From: Nannocystis sp.
GTDB lineage: Bacteria > Myxococcota_A > Polyangia > Nannocystales > Nannocystaceae
DNA: 64,000 bases
Reading direction: 5' to 3'
NCBI GenBank assembly: GCA_016712315.1
Contig: JADJRG010000022.1
Location: 992,001 to 1,056,000, forward strand
Shown: piece by piece, positions 42,070 to 50,755 of the stretch
Position numbering within the stretch: position 1 is the stretch's first letter
Layout of the letters: the number at the start of each line of letters is the position of its first letter
Notes under the pieces: model-generated
What the model saw: the letters and a program-made list of their open reading frames with translations, nothing else
Database searches by the model: none
What the model was told of the DNA's origin: nothing
Program-made: the position numbers and the translations under genes

Positions 42070-42818
42070 TCAGACGAGATCGATCCAGTATAGCTGCTTG
42101 TGGCCCCGTGCCGCGAACAGATTCGCCTGGGCGCATGCCTTCGCGTAGCTCTTTGAGCGATTGACCTCAAAGCAATTGTTGTTGTCGTCCTGGTGCCAGA
42201 GCGCCCAGCAGGGCACCCGGGATAAGTCTACACCCGGGTTTATGAACGTACAATCTTTGTCGTCGATCGCTAACGCCTCGAACAACTCGACGAGCGCGTC
42301 GTGCCAATCGTCGCGGGCTAGCTTGGAGATGCTCATCGAGTTCGGGTTCTCAAGGTGAGAGTGCGCCACGAATGGTCGTCCGGTCGCGGCAGCACAGAAT
42401 CGTACCTCGGCACACCAGCCGATCCCGTCGAGCCACCATCGGATGGCGTTGCCGTTGACCGCGGAGGCGAACTGCTCGATGTTGCGCGCGACTATTACGA
42501 CTGGCTCATCATCCGCAAGGAACACCTGACCTTCAGTGAGCCAGCGCAAGTAGGCACGGAGATCCACGTCGCGCACGAGAGGGCTATCGCCCCATCGCTC
42601 GTCGATATTATAGATCGAATCGAAGATGCACGCAGCTTCTCTCGACATAAATGGATTACCCAGCCCATTGCTGGGGGCCAGAGAGCGCGGGTCCACTTCT
42701 TAACGTCGGTACGAGTCGCTCGACCCGCGAGCAAATCTCGAAGCGTATCTGATAGGCTTCGAACGAGCATGAGCTGCTTTCGGAAATCCTCGGCGTTTGC
42801 AAGCGTTACTGTCTTCAT
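42070..42818 (-). pseudogene. candidate immunity gene of the orphan tip, one frame break
   Basis: ATG 42818 begins KTVTLANAEDFRKQL and LRDLLAGRATRTDVKKW. Near 42690 the frame must change to continue as NGLGNPFMSREAACIFDSIY, IDERWGDSPLVRDVDLRAYL and onward to a stop at 42070. If joined, the product would be about 248 aa. The start overlaps the stop of the preceding cysteine-rich ORF (TGATG), a toxin-immunity style overlap. GC is lower than in core genes. I recognise no family. Confidence 0.45.
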
Positions 42819-43141
42819 CAGAAGATCCCATCCTCTCTCCGACCAGTCACATCTTTCACGCGCTGCCGCACCTGCTTCATGCACCTGCGGCCGTCAATGG
42901 AGAACGTGCAGGCATCGTCGCTCCTTCTCCCGTTCATACATCCGCGGACGAGCGCGGGGGGCTGCTTCGCGAGGTCTTCCAGGCGCTGGTCGTTTCTGGT
43001 CGGAGGGATCTTCCTGCGCACCGCGTAGAGCTCGCGCTCGTCGTGGCTTGGCCGGACAGAACTTGCACCTGGAGCGGTGCCGCATACCGCGGTCCCGGAT
43101 CGGGGCTCGTCGGTTCGCTTCTTGAGGACGTAACATGGCTC
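42818..43141 (-). CDS. cysteine-containing C-terminal toxin-tip-like fragment
   Basis: About 108 residues in a frame that continues from the ParB-like remnant (STRDLTRGI then TEPCYVLKKRTDEPRSG). It has ELYAVRRKIPPTRNDQRLED and ends ACTFSIDGRRCMKQVRQRVK ... GRREDGIF. It has no start of its own. It precedes and overlaps the candidate immunity gene, and lies downstream of TcB and TcC fragments on the same strand. This suggests a displaced RHS/TcC tip, but no catalytic family is evident. Confidence 0.35.
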   Translation of the reverse strand, partial: EPCYVLKKRTDEPRSGTAVCGTAPGASSVRPSHDERELYAVRRKIPPTRNDQRLEDLAKQPPALVRGCMNGRRSDDACTFSIDGRRCMKQVRQRVKDVTGRREDGIF

Positions 43142-43697
43142 TGTTATACCCCGCGTCAGATCCCGCGTCGACGCCCCCTGCGGCCGCAGCCCCTGGGCCA
43201 GCCTCTCGCAGAGCGCCGGCTTGGCCCGGGCCAAGGGGACGAGGACCCGCTCGGCTGCCTTGGTCGAAAATCTGCCCCTTTGGACAGCCTCCTGGATCGT
43301 CGCGGGCAATACGCGTACCAGGTCCAGCCGACGGCTCCCCCAGCTCGGCGAGCGATCGAGCCGCGTCGCCAGATCCTGTTGTAAGAGGCGATGCTCGTCG
43401 AGGAGTGCCCGCAGCAGCCACCGCTCCTCGGGGGCCGAGCGCGGCCGCGTGTTGTCGAGGCCGATCCAGCACCAGCGCCTCGGCCTCGTCGCGCGCCAGG
43501 GCCCGCAGCGCCCGCACCCGCGCGTAGCCGTCGATCAGCACGTAGCGATCCGCCGTCCCGCTCGCCGTCACCTGAAGCCTGAAGCGGCGTCTGCTGCCCG
43601 TGCTCGCCCAGCGACGCGAGCAGTCGCTGCTCCCGCGCCGGATCGCGGACCGCAGCGCCTCGTACTTCAGGTCGAGTTGGTGGAGCTCCAGCTTCAT
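43141..43697 (-). pseudogene. ParB-like protein of an IS21-type element, frameshifted
   Basis: The frames combine to KLELHQLDLKYEALR, LLASLGEHGQQTP, RYVLIDGYARVRALRALARD, ALLDEHRLLQQDLATRLDRS, and IQEAVQRGRFSTKAAERVLV PLARAKPALCERLAQGL. This is the ParB N-domain plus HTH protein that accompanies IS21-like transposons. At least two frame changes disrupt it. Its 3' end runs into unrelated coding sequence at 43141. Confidence 0.65.
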
Positions 43698-43868
43698 CGC
43701 CCAGCCCCTCCGCCTCGAGCACGCCGGCCGCTCCCGACCCCGAGCTCGGGGGGTGCGGGATCCGCGTGTCGGCCGAGGACGCGACGTCCATGGATGCCCT
43801 CGTGGCAGAGACCCGAGGGGGCCCGGAAGCGAGTCCGTGACAGGTCGCCAGGTTTCGGGCGAAATCCT
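43588..43868 (+). repeat. direct repeat copy 2 (about 280 bp)
   Basis: Second copy of the segment at 41674-41957, same orientation. The 1.9 kb between the copies carries the orphan tip and its partner gene, so the repeats could mediate its loss or exchange. Confidence 0.85.
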
Positions 43869-44000
43869 CTGTGATCAGGATGTGTTAGGCGGCGAGGCTG
43901 GGATGTGACACCCGGCGCTGCTTTGCCACGAGACCCCCACCTCCGGGGCCAGCACGCCCAGAATCCGCCGTGTCTGGGCCTCGCAGGTGGCTCGTGACAG

Positions 44001-44049
44001 GCCGCGGGCGTTGTAGGCGACGGCGCTGACGATCGGGGTGGCGGTGGCG
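44001..44049 (-). pseudogene. short TcC fragment, inverted relative to the intact gene
   Basis: The reverse complement reads ATPIVSAVAYNARG and matches 38755-38802 of the TcC gene. It is a 50-bp shard next to an IstB fragment. Confidence 0.7.
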
Positions 44050-44059
44050 ATCAACGTCC

Positions 44060-44205
44060 TCGCCTCGGCCTCCCCGGCGTCGGCAAGAGCCACGCCCTCG
44101 CGGCCCTCGGCCACCGCCTCGTCCGCCAGGGCCGCGCGGTCCTCTGGACGCCGACCTACACGCTGATCCAGCGGCTCCTGACGGCCAAGCGCGACCTTTC
44201 GTCTC
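44060..44205 (+). pseudogene. istB fragment (IS21 helper ATPase)
   Basis: The translation contains the Walker A region LGLPGVGKSHALAALGHRL and RAVLWTPTYTLIQRLLTAKR, as in IS21-family IstB. Both ends are missing. It fits with the ParB-like remnant as debris of one IS21-type element. Confidence 0.7.
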
Positions 44206-44213
44206 GGCGCCTG

Positions 44214-44358
44214 CGCTGGCGCTGTCCTCGTAGGCGATCTCGTCGGCACCGTCCGCGTGGGCGAGGAGCGCCGAGAACGAGAAGGGCGCGCTGGGATCAC
44301 CGGTGAGACCGTGGAGTTCGTAGGTGCGGTCGCGCTCGTAGTGATAGCTGAGGTTCTC
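44214..44358 (-). pseudogene. TcB fragment with internal deletion, inverted
   Basis: The reverse complement reads ENLSYHYERD joined directly to RTYELHGLTGDPSAPFSFSA and DGADEIAYEDS. These correspond to about 36521-36550 and 36757-36873 of the TcB gene, with the 206 bp between them lost. It is a remnant of a second Tc locus or of a partial duplication. Confidence 0.8.
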
Positions 44359-44412
44359 GGGCGTCGGCGAGCGCCGTGGTTTAATCGCGCCCATGGGAGC
44401 GCGGGGATCGCG

Positions 44413-44982
44413 CTACCGAGGACGGCGGGGCGGCTCCGACCGCTCCGGCGGCTCGGGGGCTGGGGCCGGGGTCGTGCGCATCTGCGCGCGTGGCGCGACG
44501 GGGGCGATCTGAAGACCATACGAAGGGGTCTCCTGGAGGAGTTGGAGGTGCTCTTCGGCTCGTTGGTCGGTGACTTTGTTCAGGAGCAAGATCCACCGGC
44601 TTCGACTCGGCCTTTGAACGAGGGCCGTCCGGCCGTTGAGCGCGATGAGTGCCAAATATAGCCGGCGGGCGCCCAGCTCTTGCTCGCCGCTCAGCTCGGC
44701 GATGACCTGATCGAGCTCTCGCGGCGTCCCGTGTACGTCGGGGGTTCGCACGGCGATGACCCGAATCAGGCGCGTCATCAGTTCGGTGATGACGCGCCGT
44801 GTGGCCGGGGTCGTCGGGATTCGTCCGGGGATCCGCTCGAGACAGATCTGGACCGCCGCCAAGATCTTGGGATCGATCTCCTGGGCTTGGCTGATCCTCG
44901 TGTAGTGTTCGGCCAACTTCCGCTCCAAAGCTCGATCGGGTTCGTCAGCCGTTTGAACGCGTTTGTCGTGCGATTTCGCCAT
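44413..44982 (-). CDS. hypothetical protein
   Basis: 189 aa from ATG 44982, which has GGAGGAGGAG 7-10 nt upstream. The sequence is largely helical (ERKLAEHYTRISQAQEIDPK ILAAVQICLERI) and ends in a Pro/Arg-rich tail (APAPEPPERSEPPRRPR). No signal peptide, membrane helix or known motif is visible. Its frame reads through with normal codon use, so it is probably a real island gene. Confidence 0.6.
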   Translation of the reverse strand: MAKSHDKRVQTADEPDRALERKLAEHYTRISQAQEIDPKILAAVQICLERIPGRIPTTPATRRVITELMTRLIRVIAVRTPDVHGTPRELDQVIAELSGEQELGARRLYLALIALNGRTALVQRPSRSRWILLLNKVTDQRAEEHLQLLQETPSYGLQIAPVAPRAQMRTTPAPAPEPPERSEPPRRPR

Positions 44983-45224
44983 GATCGACCGCTCCTCCTC
45001 CAGAAATTCAGCGGAAAAGCATACAGGATCGCCTCGAGATCGGATCCTGAGTTGTTGAGGGTCGCTTCGCTCGCGGTCGAGCCTTGACTTGCTCTTCGCC
45101 TCGACTCGCTCGGCGGATGGCCTGCCCACGGCCGTTGGATGACTCGTGAGCGACCGGTTTTCGGCCGGCGAACGACCGGCTCTCGATCGTTATTGTTCGC
45201 AGAGAGGCGGGCGAAGCCGAGCAG

Positions 45225-45434
45225 GTGGGTGGCTGGGTGGCTGGGTGGCTGGGTGGCTGGGTGGCTGGGTGGCTGGGTGGCTGGGTGGCTGGGTGGCTGG
45301 GTGGCTGGGTGGCTGGGTGGGTGGCTGGGTGGCTGGGTGGCTGGCTGGGTGGCTGCGTGGCTGGGTGGCTGCGTGGCTGCGTGGGTGGCTGGGTGGCTGC
45401 GTAGCTGGGTGGCTGGGTGGCTGCGTGGCTGCGT
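45225..45434 (+). repeat. 8-bp minisatellite (CTGGGTGG)n
   Basis: About 26 units of the 8-mer CTGGGTGG, some as CTGCGTGG or one base pair-block short. Because 8 is not a multiple of three, all frames read a 24-nt cycle (WVAGWLGG on plus; ATQPPSHP on minus). I see no start site supporting translation. A second C-rich tract lies just downstream. Confidence 0.95.
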
Positions 45435-45483
45435 CGAGGTTCGCGCGCCTGCGCTCGAGGTTCGCGCGCATTCAATCGAGCTC

Positions 45484-45535
45484 CGTTCGGGACCCCGCCA
45501 CCCCGCCACCCCGCCACCCGCCACCCCGCCAGCGC
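45484..45535 (+). repeat. short C-rich tandem repeat (CCACCCCG)n
   Basis: About five units of an 8-bp CCACCCCG motif, with one shortened unit. It lies between the minisatellite and the start of the HTH/coiled-coil gene. Confidence 0.8.
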
Positions 45536-45581
45536 GACGATGAGCCTGTACAAAAGACTTACCGCTCCCTAACTTGTAGAT

Positions 45582-46442
45582 GTGCAGGTGGAGAACTTCC
45601 TCACGGCGGTGAAGGGGTGGATCGAGCGGCTGGGGCTCTCGCTGGCGGAGGCAGCGCAACGGGCCGGTATGGACCCCGCCGAGCTCGGTAGGATCCTGGA
45701 GGCGACGCAGCGAGCTCCGTCGCTTGGGGTGGTGCTCCACCTGCTCGAGCGACTGGGGCTGGGGATCGTCGGCGTCGAACCGGCGACGGTGGCGGGGCTC
45801 TTGGCTCACCTCGAGAGCTGTCGGGCGACGCGACAGGTGTCGCTGCGGATGCTGGCCGAGCGAGCAGGTGTCGACCGGAATAACCTCAAGCGGCTGCTCA
45901 CCTCACAGGATCAAGATCCTCGGCTCGACACGATCCTGCGCTTGGCGAGCGCGCTCGAGTGCGACCTGGTGATCGCGGCGCTGAGGCAGCCCGCTACCGC
46001 GGTACCCCCCGAGGTGTCCGTTCGCTCGGCGGCGTTGGTGGAGGTGGCGGAGGGGGACGCGGTCGCGGCGGTGGTGCCGGTGGTGGCGGCGGTCCCGGAG
46101 GAGGTAACGGCGGAGGCGGCGCGGGTGGAGGCGGCGCGGGCGGCGGCGGCCGCGGTGGCACGAGCTGAGATCGCAACAGCAGGGGCGGAGGCGGCGGCGG
46201 CACGCATGGAGACCGCGGCGGCACGCGCCGAGCTCGCGACAGCACGGGAGGCGGCGCAGTTGGAGTTAGAGGCGGTACGGGCGGAGCTCGCGGTAGCACG
46301 GGCGGCGGCGGCGGCGGCGCGGGAAGAGACACAGGCGGCAGGGGCCGAGCTCGCGACAGCACGGATGGATGCGGCGGCGGCGCGGGAAAAGACAGAGGCG
46401 GCAGGGGCCGAGGCCGTGACAGCGCGGGCGGAGGTCGGTGGA
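45582..46442 (+). pseudogene. KfrA-like HTH/coiled-coil gene, 5' part (split by IS)
   Basis: The GTG at 45582 lies 6 nt after TAACTT. The first about 140 residues hold two HTH-like segments (LSLAEAAQRAGMDPAELGRI LE; VSLRMLAERAGVDRNNLKRL). From about 150 on it is an Ala/Glu/Arg-rich coiled coil (AAAREETQAAGAELATARMD). The gene is interrupted at 46442 by an IS3-type element and resumes at 48368. Both parts together resemble plasmid KfrA in design (DNA-binding head, long coil), although sequence homology is not claimed. Confidence 0.75.
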
Positions 46443-46505
46443 TGTCAGGGTAGTTGTCGCGTTGTTGCTCAGGGCCGGGTTGTTGGCTCCGGCTTCGGAT
46501 CAGGT

Positions 46506-47492
46506 CTATGGTTCAGGGTTCAGGTCGACGGTGGGGACCGGGTCCCAGCTGCGGGTGTTGCGGGCCCACCGTTCGGGGTATTTGGCGCGGGCGGCCGCGT
46601 AGGTCTCCTTGCGCGCGGCGAGGATCGCGAGGTGGCGTCCGGCGTGGCGATCGCTCGGGGTGACGAAGCTGATCGCGCTGTGTAGGTGTTTTTCGTTGTA
46701 CCAGTAGACGAATTTCGCGACCCAGTTTCGGGCGGCGTCGAGATCGTTGAACGGCCGCGAGGGGTAGCTCGGGCGGTACTTGAGCGTTCGGAAGAGGGAC
46801 TCCGAGTAGGCGTTGTCGTTGCTCGTACGGGGTCTGCTGAAGCTCGCCTTAATCCCGAGCTTGCGGAGCATCGTCAGCAGCGTCGCGCTCCTCATCGGCG
46901 CGCCGTTGTCCGGAGTGCAGCCACAGCGGCTTACCAGATCGCGCCGCCGCGGCGCAAGTCCTTTCGACCAGGTCCGCTGCGATCGCGCCGCACTCACGCT
47001 CGTGCACCTCTGCTGCGATGATCTTACGGCTCCAGATATCGATGATCATGTACAGGTACACGAAGCGGCCGCTGATCTTCGTCGGTAGGTAGGTGATATC
47101 CCACGAATAGAGCTGATCGGGTCCTGTCGCTGTGAGCGCGCGTGGCCGCCGGCTCGGCGCCCGCGCGCGGCCACGATGCCGCATCATCCCGGCGGCGTGC
47201 AGGCGACGGTAGATCGTCGACTCGGAGCCGATATAGATCCCGTGAGTCGCCAGGTGCGGCACGATCTGGTTCGGCGACAAGTCCGCGAAGTCTGCCGAGG
47301 TCGCGACCCGCAGCACCTCGGCCTCCTCCTCCGCGCTGAGCTTGTTGTGGGGCGTCGTCGCCGGGCCTCGCCGTTGATCGTCACCGCCCCCTCCTCGCGC
47401 CAGCGCTGAAGCGTCCGGCTCGAGAGCCCCAGGCACTCGCATGCGCGCGTCAGCGTCGCGCCCATCGCCGTGGCTGCTTGGATGAGGCCCAT
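46506..47492 (-). pseudogene. IS3-family transposase orfB, frameshifted
   Basis: The reading order is GATLTRACECLGLSSRTLQR W, then after a frame change near 47370 LSAEEEAEVLRVATSADFAD, STIYRRLHAAGM, and the integrase core DQLYSWDITYLPTKI (first Asp). After another change near 46900 it continues with LHSDNGAPMR-like sequence (second Asp), SNDNAYSESLFRTLKYRP (Glu) and WYNEKHLHSAISFVTPSDRH. The DDE residues survive, but the frame is broken at least twice, so the element is probably immobile. Confidence 0.8.
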
Positions 47493-47512
47493 GATCGCCG
47501 CGCGCTCGCGCG

Positions 47513-48064
47513 CTATGTGTCGTCTTCCACGCCCTCCAAGAGGGCGCGGACTTTTTTTTGGAGCACCAGCAACGCGGCCGCCTCGGCCAGCGCCTTGTCC
47601 TTGCGGTGGAGCTCGCGCTCCAGCTCCTTGACGCGCCGTGCCTCAGCGCCGGTGGCCTTCTCCTGGCGCCCAGCTAGCTCCGCCTTGCCGCCGCGCAGCA
47701 TCGTCTCGCGCCACTCGTCGAGCGTCGCCTGGTGCAGCCCACGTCGGCGCAAGAGGCCGCCCAGCTGCGCCTCGTCGAGCTTCAGCGACTCCATCACGAC
47801 CGCGATCTTCTCGTCCGGCGACCAGTCCTGCGGTCGCCTCTGCGGCGCCTCTGCGGCCTCCTGGGCGGCGCTTTGGGCGATCATCTTGGGGGGCTGCGGG
47901 CGTGTCACCATGAAGCCTCTCCTAGCCGATTCTCGTCGCCACCGATAGAGCAGCCCGGGATGCAGGCCGAGCTCCTTGGCGATCTCCGAGACCGATCGTC
48001 CCGACGTCGTGAGCTTCGCGACGATCTGGGCCTTAAAGCCCTCGGTGTACGATGTCCCCGTCAC
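47513..48064 (-). CDS. IS3-family transposase orfA
   Basis: 183 aa from GTG 48064, which follows GGAGG by a few nt and overlaps the stop of the small ORF upstream (GTGA). The N-terminal HTH is SYTEGFKAQIVAKLTTSGRS VSEIAKELGLHPGLLYRW. The C-terminal half is a Lys/Glu-rich helix (RVKELERELHRKDKALAEAA ALLVLQKK) like the leucine zipper of IS3 orfA proteins. It seems intact. Confidence 0.8.
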   Translation of the reverse strand: MTGTSYTEGFKAQIVAKLTTSGRSVSEIAKELGLHPGLLYRWRRESARRGFMVTRPQPPKMIAQSAAQEAAEAPQRRPQDWSPDEKIAVVMESLKLDEAQLGGLLRRRGLHQATLDEWRETMLRGGKAELAGRQEKATGAEARRVKELERELHRKDKALAEAAALLVLQKKVRALLEGVEDDT

Positions 48065-48306
48065 CGAAGACCTCCCACCGCGATCCGGATGCACAGGGCC
48101 CCATCGTCCGCTCGACGATCCATCATGACCTGCACGTGCCGCGGGATCACCACGATCACCTCGCCTGCGATCCCCGCCACCGCCTCGTTCTCCTCACGGC
48201 CGACCCCCAGGCCCTCCGTGTTTTCCTCGTCGTCCTCGATCTGGATCTGGATCTCGAGATCGTCCTCGCTCACGCTCTTCTTCACTTCCGTTAACTCGCT
48301 GGTCAT
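48061..48306 (-). CDS. small acidic ORF inside the IS, coupled to orfA
   Basis: 81 aa. It starts TSELTEVKKSVSEDDLEIQI followed by an acidic stretch (EDDEENTEGLG) and a beta-like end (EVIVVIPRHVQVMMDRR, ALCIRIAVGG). Its TGA overlaps the GTG of orfA. No family is recognised. It might be a regulator or a passenger of this IS group. Confidence 0.5.
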   Translation of the reverse strand: MTSELTEVKKSVSEDDLEIQIQIEDDEENTEGLGVGREENEAVAGIAGEVIVVIPRHVQVMMDRRADDGALCIRIAVGGLR

Positions 48307-48367
48307 CTCACTGCTCTGCTTCTCAGCCCCCTCGGTGGTTCAGGTGAACGCGACAACTTTGCTGACA

Positions 48368-49345
48368 CTGGGGGAGGTGAAGGCAGCGCGGGCGGAGGTG
48401 AAAGTGGCGCGAGCAGAGGTCGCGGAGGCGAGGCGGGATGCAGAGGTGGAGCGCGCGAGCACGGCAGAGGTGTTGGCCAAGGTCGAGGCCACAGCGATGG
48501 TCGCGAAGGCCGACGCGGAGGCGGCGCGAAAAGAGCTCGCGCAGGCGCTCAGGGCGGGCGCCCACGCGACGAAGGAGAGCAAGGGCCTGCGAGAGCAGTT
48601 GGAGGTGGCGCGAAAAGAGCTCGCGGAGGCGCTCAGGTCGGGCGGCCACGCGACGAAGGAGAGCAAGGGCCTGCGCGAGCAGTTGGAGGCGGCGCGAAAA
48701 GAGCTCGCGCAGGCGCTCAGGTCGGGCGCCCAGGCGATGGCGGAGAGCAAGGGCCTGCACGAGAAGGTGGAGGCGGCGCGAAAAGAGCTCGCAGAGGCGC
48801 TCAGAGCGGGCGCCCAGGCGATGGCGGAGAGCAAGGGCCTGCGAGGGCAGTTGGAGGGCGCGTGGGAGGAGGTCGAGGCGGTGCGGGCAGCCGCGGACGC
48901 TGAAGTGCGGCGGAGGAGGGACGCAGAGGAGACGATCGCTGGGCTCCGCGTCCGGGTAGGGGCGCTCGAGGGCGAGCGCAACACGTGGGGGGCCCAGCGC
49001 GATCGCATGACGCGCGAGCTCGAGGCGAGCCAGCGCGAGTTGGAGCAGCTCCGCCCGAGCGCGGACCAGGTGGCCGCTCTGAAGGCCAAGCTCGTCGAGC
49101 TGCGCCGAGAGATCGCGCAGTCGAGAGACGCTCACGACCAGACCAGGCTCCAAGAGCAGCGGGCCCTCGCTGCGCTGACCAAGGAACGCGACGAGCTGCA
49201 GATCGCGTTAGTCCGCGCGCAGGAGGTGGTGCAGTACAAGAGCGTCGAGGTGATCGTGGTGCGGCGTCACATGTCGCGCGTCGACCCGGAGAGGCTGAAG
49301 CGAGAGATCGAGGAGAACCTGGAGCGCGTTCGCGAGGGGCGCTGA
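48368..49345 (+). pseudogene. KfrA-like HTH/coiled-coil gene, 3' part (after IS)
   Basis: 325 codons of coiled coil in the frame that would join the 5' part exactly (861 nt before the IS, 978 nt after, both multiples of three). It contains four 28-residue repeats (ARKELAQALRAGAHATKESK GLREQLE type, 48527-48862) and ends RVDPERLKREIEENLERVREGR. Without the IS the protein would be about 612 aa. The 3' part has no obvious own start. Confidence 0.75.
48527..48862 (+). repeat. four 84-bp in-frame repeats in the coiled coil
   Basis: Copies begin at 48527, 48611, 48695 and 48779 with CGAAAAGAGCTCGC. Each encodes 28 residues, exactly four heptads, so unit number can vary without breaking the coil. 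Confidence 0.85.
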
Positions 49346-49352
49346 TCGAGGG

Positions 49353-50202
49353 TCAGCGCCGCAGGCCGAGGATCCCGCGGGCGCGCAGATCCTCGAACTC
49401 TCGATCGATCGCATGGGCGACCTCGCCGTCATCCGCCGGATAGTGGTTCAGCATTCGTTGGACGGATGACATCTGGGACTCCAGGCTTTGGCTGCGCTTC
49501 TCCGTCCTGAGCGCGATGATGAGGGCTCCACATGTGCCAGCGAAGGCGCCGATGGCGAGCGCCGGCCACCACGCGGGGATCTGGTTCGGCGACGCCAGGC
49601 GGATCTTGTCGGGGTGCCGCCGCTTGAGGCCCGTCGCGCCGGGTCACGTGTGCGGCGATCGGAGGGGAAGGGGCCGCGGGTTCAGGCTCGACGAGGATCT
49701 GCGTCTTCACCGGATCGGAGGCGGCGGAAGGCCGCCACTCGGCGTCGATGATGGGTCCGGTGTCGCTCGACGGCGCCGGTTGCGGCGGACTCAGAGGAGG
49801 CGCTGTGGAAGCTGGGGCGAGGTTGGGCGAGGAGGCGCTCCCGGGTGCCGCACGGAATCCAAAGATCCTGAGCAGATCCTCGTCATAGGCGTTGGGCGCG
49901 CGCTTGAGCCGGAGTCTCGTCGGGATAGCTCCGCTGATCGGATCGAGGAGCTCGAGCTGCTGAAGTGCAGCGACGAGACGACGCTGCTCATCGGCGGGTA
50001 GGTTCTCGATCGAGAGCCAAGGGCCGCTCGCCACCGGCACAGGGAACTCCCGTCTTCCCGTGATCCACTCCCACAGCTCGTTCATATCGTCCATCTGAGC
50101 ACGGTAAACGGGCAAAGGGCCGTCTGCAAGGGGCGTTCGCGTTCGCGTGAAGTCGCGCGGCGATCTGTGGGCGAGTAGCCCGGAGAGCTCGATCTCGTTC
50201 AT
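49353..50202 (-). pseudogene. single-span membrane protein gene with one frame break
   Basis: ATG 50202 follows GGAGGGG. The frame reads NEIELSGLLAHRSPRDF, ADEQRRLVAALQQLELLDPI, then a Pro-rich linker. Near 49645 the coding signal moves to another frame: LKRRHPDKIRLASPNQIP, a transmembrane helix (AWWPALAIGAFAGTCGALII AL), and the tail VQRMLNHYPADDGEVAHAID ending GILGLRR. One base change would restore about 282 residues. It is convergent with the coiled-coil gene, 7 bp apart. Function unknown. Confidence 0.6.
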
Positions 50203-50449
50203 GGAATCCCCTCCGCCGCGACGAGCCGATCTCGCTCGCCGAGGCTGCCGCAACCACCGCCGGCCGCACCCCGGCGCCCTCCGGTCCGCAGGGAGGGAGC
50301 CCACCTACTCGGCCACGCACTCGATCAGCGAGGTGAGCGGCCCCCACGCTGGGTTCTTGGCGGCCACCAAGGAACGGGCCGGCAGGCGTAAGTCTGGTCG
50401 GCGAGGCGGCGCTCGATCGCGCCTGCACAGCGCGCTCTGAGGCTTGCTC

Positions 50450-50752
50450 TCAGCGGTCACGCTCTTCACCCTGCACGGCTCCCCCGCCACCCTGGTCGCC
50501 CTGCTCGGGGGTCGGCGCGCGGTACCGCCGGATCCAGTCGCTGAACTGCTCGAGGAAGCTCTCGGGGCTGGGGAAGACGGCGATCTCGATCGGGCTCTCC
50601 CCGGGGCGGGTCTTGTTGAGCGAGATCCACACCCGCACGGCCTTACCCGTCGATGGCGAGGGCTCCACGTTGACGGCGAGCGCCGGCATGCAGATGTGCA
50701 CCTCGCCGCGGCCGAAGGTGAGGGAGAGGTTGAGGTTGTTGGGCACGTTCAT
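50450..50752 (-). CDS. small conserved protein divergent from the integrase module (right copy)
   Basis: 100 aa from ATG 50752. It is the counterpart of the 22260-22511 product (see NLSLTFGRGEVHICMPALAV and IEIAVFPSPESFLEQFSDWIRR) with an extra Gly/Glu-rich tail. Its promoter region has the same TTGACC, 17-nt spacer and TTTCATAAC box as the left copy. Location and shared operator suggest a control role for the recombination module. Confidence 0.65.
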   Translation of the reverse strand: MNVPNNLNLSLTFGRGEVHICMPALAVNVEPSPSTGKAVRVWISLNKTRPGESPIEIAVFPSPESFLEQFSDWIRRYRAPTPEQGDQGGGGAVQGEERDR

Positions 50753-50755
50753 ACA

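Larger units (their letters stand above)
46443..48367 (-). mobile_element. degenerate IS3-type insertion sequence with 21-bp inverted ends
   Basis: The ends TGTCAGGGTAGTTGTCGCG.. (46443-46463) and, inverted, TGTCAGCAAAGTTGTCGCG.. (48347-48367) match in 18 of 21 positions. Inside on the minus strand are a small ORF, orfA and a frameshifted orfB with the DDE domain. No target-site duplication is seen. Removal of 46443-48367 restores one open frame in the host gene. Confidence 0.85.

Noticed and set aside
45225..45434. Possible CRISPR array
   Set aside because: The units are contiguous 8-mers without spacers, and no cas genes are present.
45008..45691. Long frames on both strands encoding WVAGWLGG or ATQPPSHP repeats
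   Set aside because: They arise because an 8-bp repeat without stops is open in every frame. No ribosome site or codon bias supports a protein.
46443..48367. Small IS orf and orfB as parts of the HTH/coiled-coil gene
   Set aside because: They are on the opposite strand and inside matched inverted ends; the host frame closes perfectly without them.
50305..50490. 61-codon minus frame overlapping the right-module small ORF
   Set aside because: It overlaps the real gene by about 40 bp, has no ribosome site and no counterpart in the left module.
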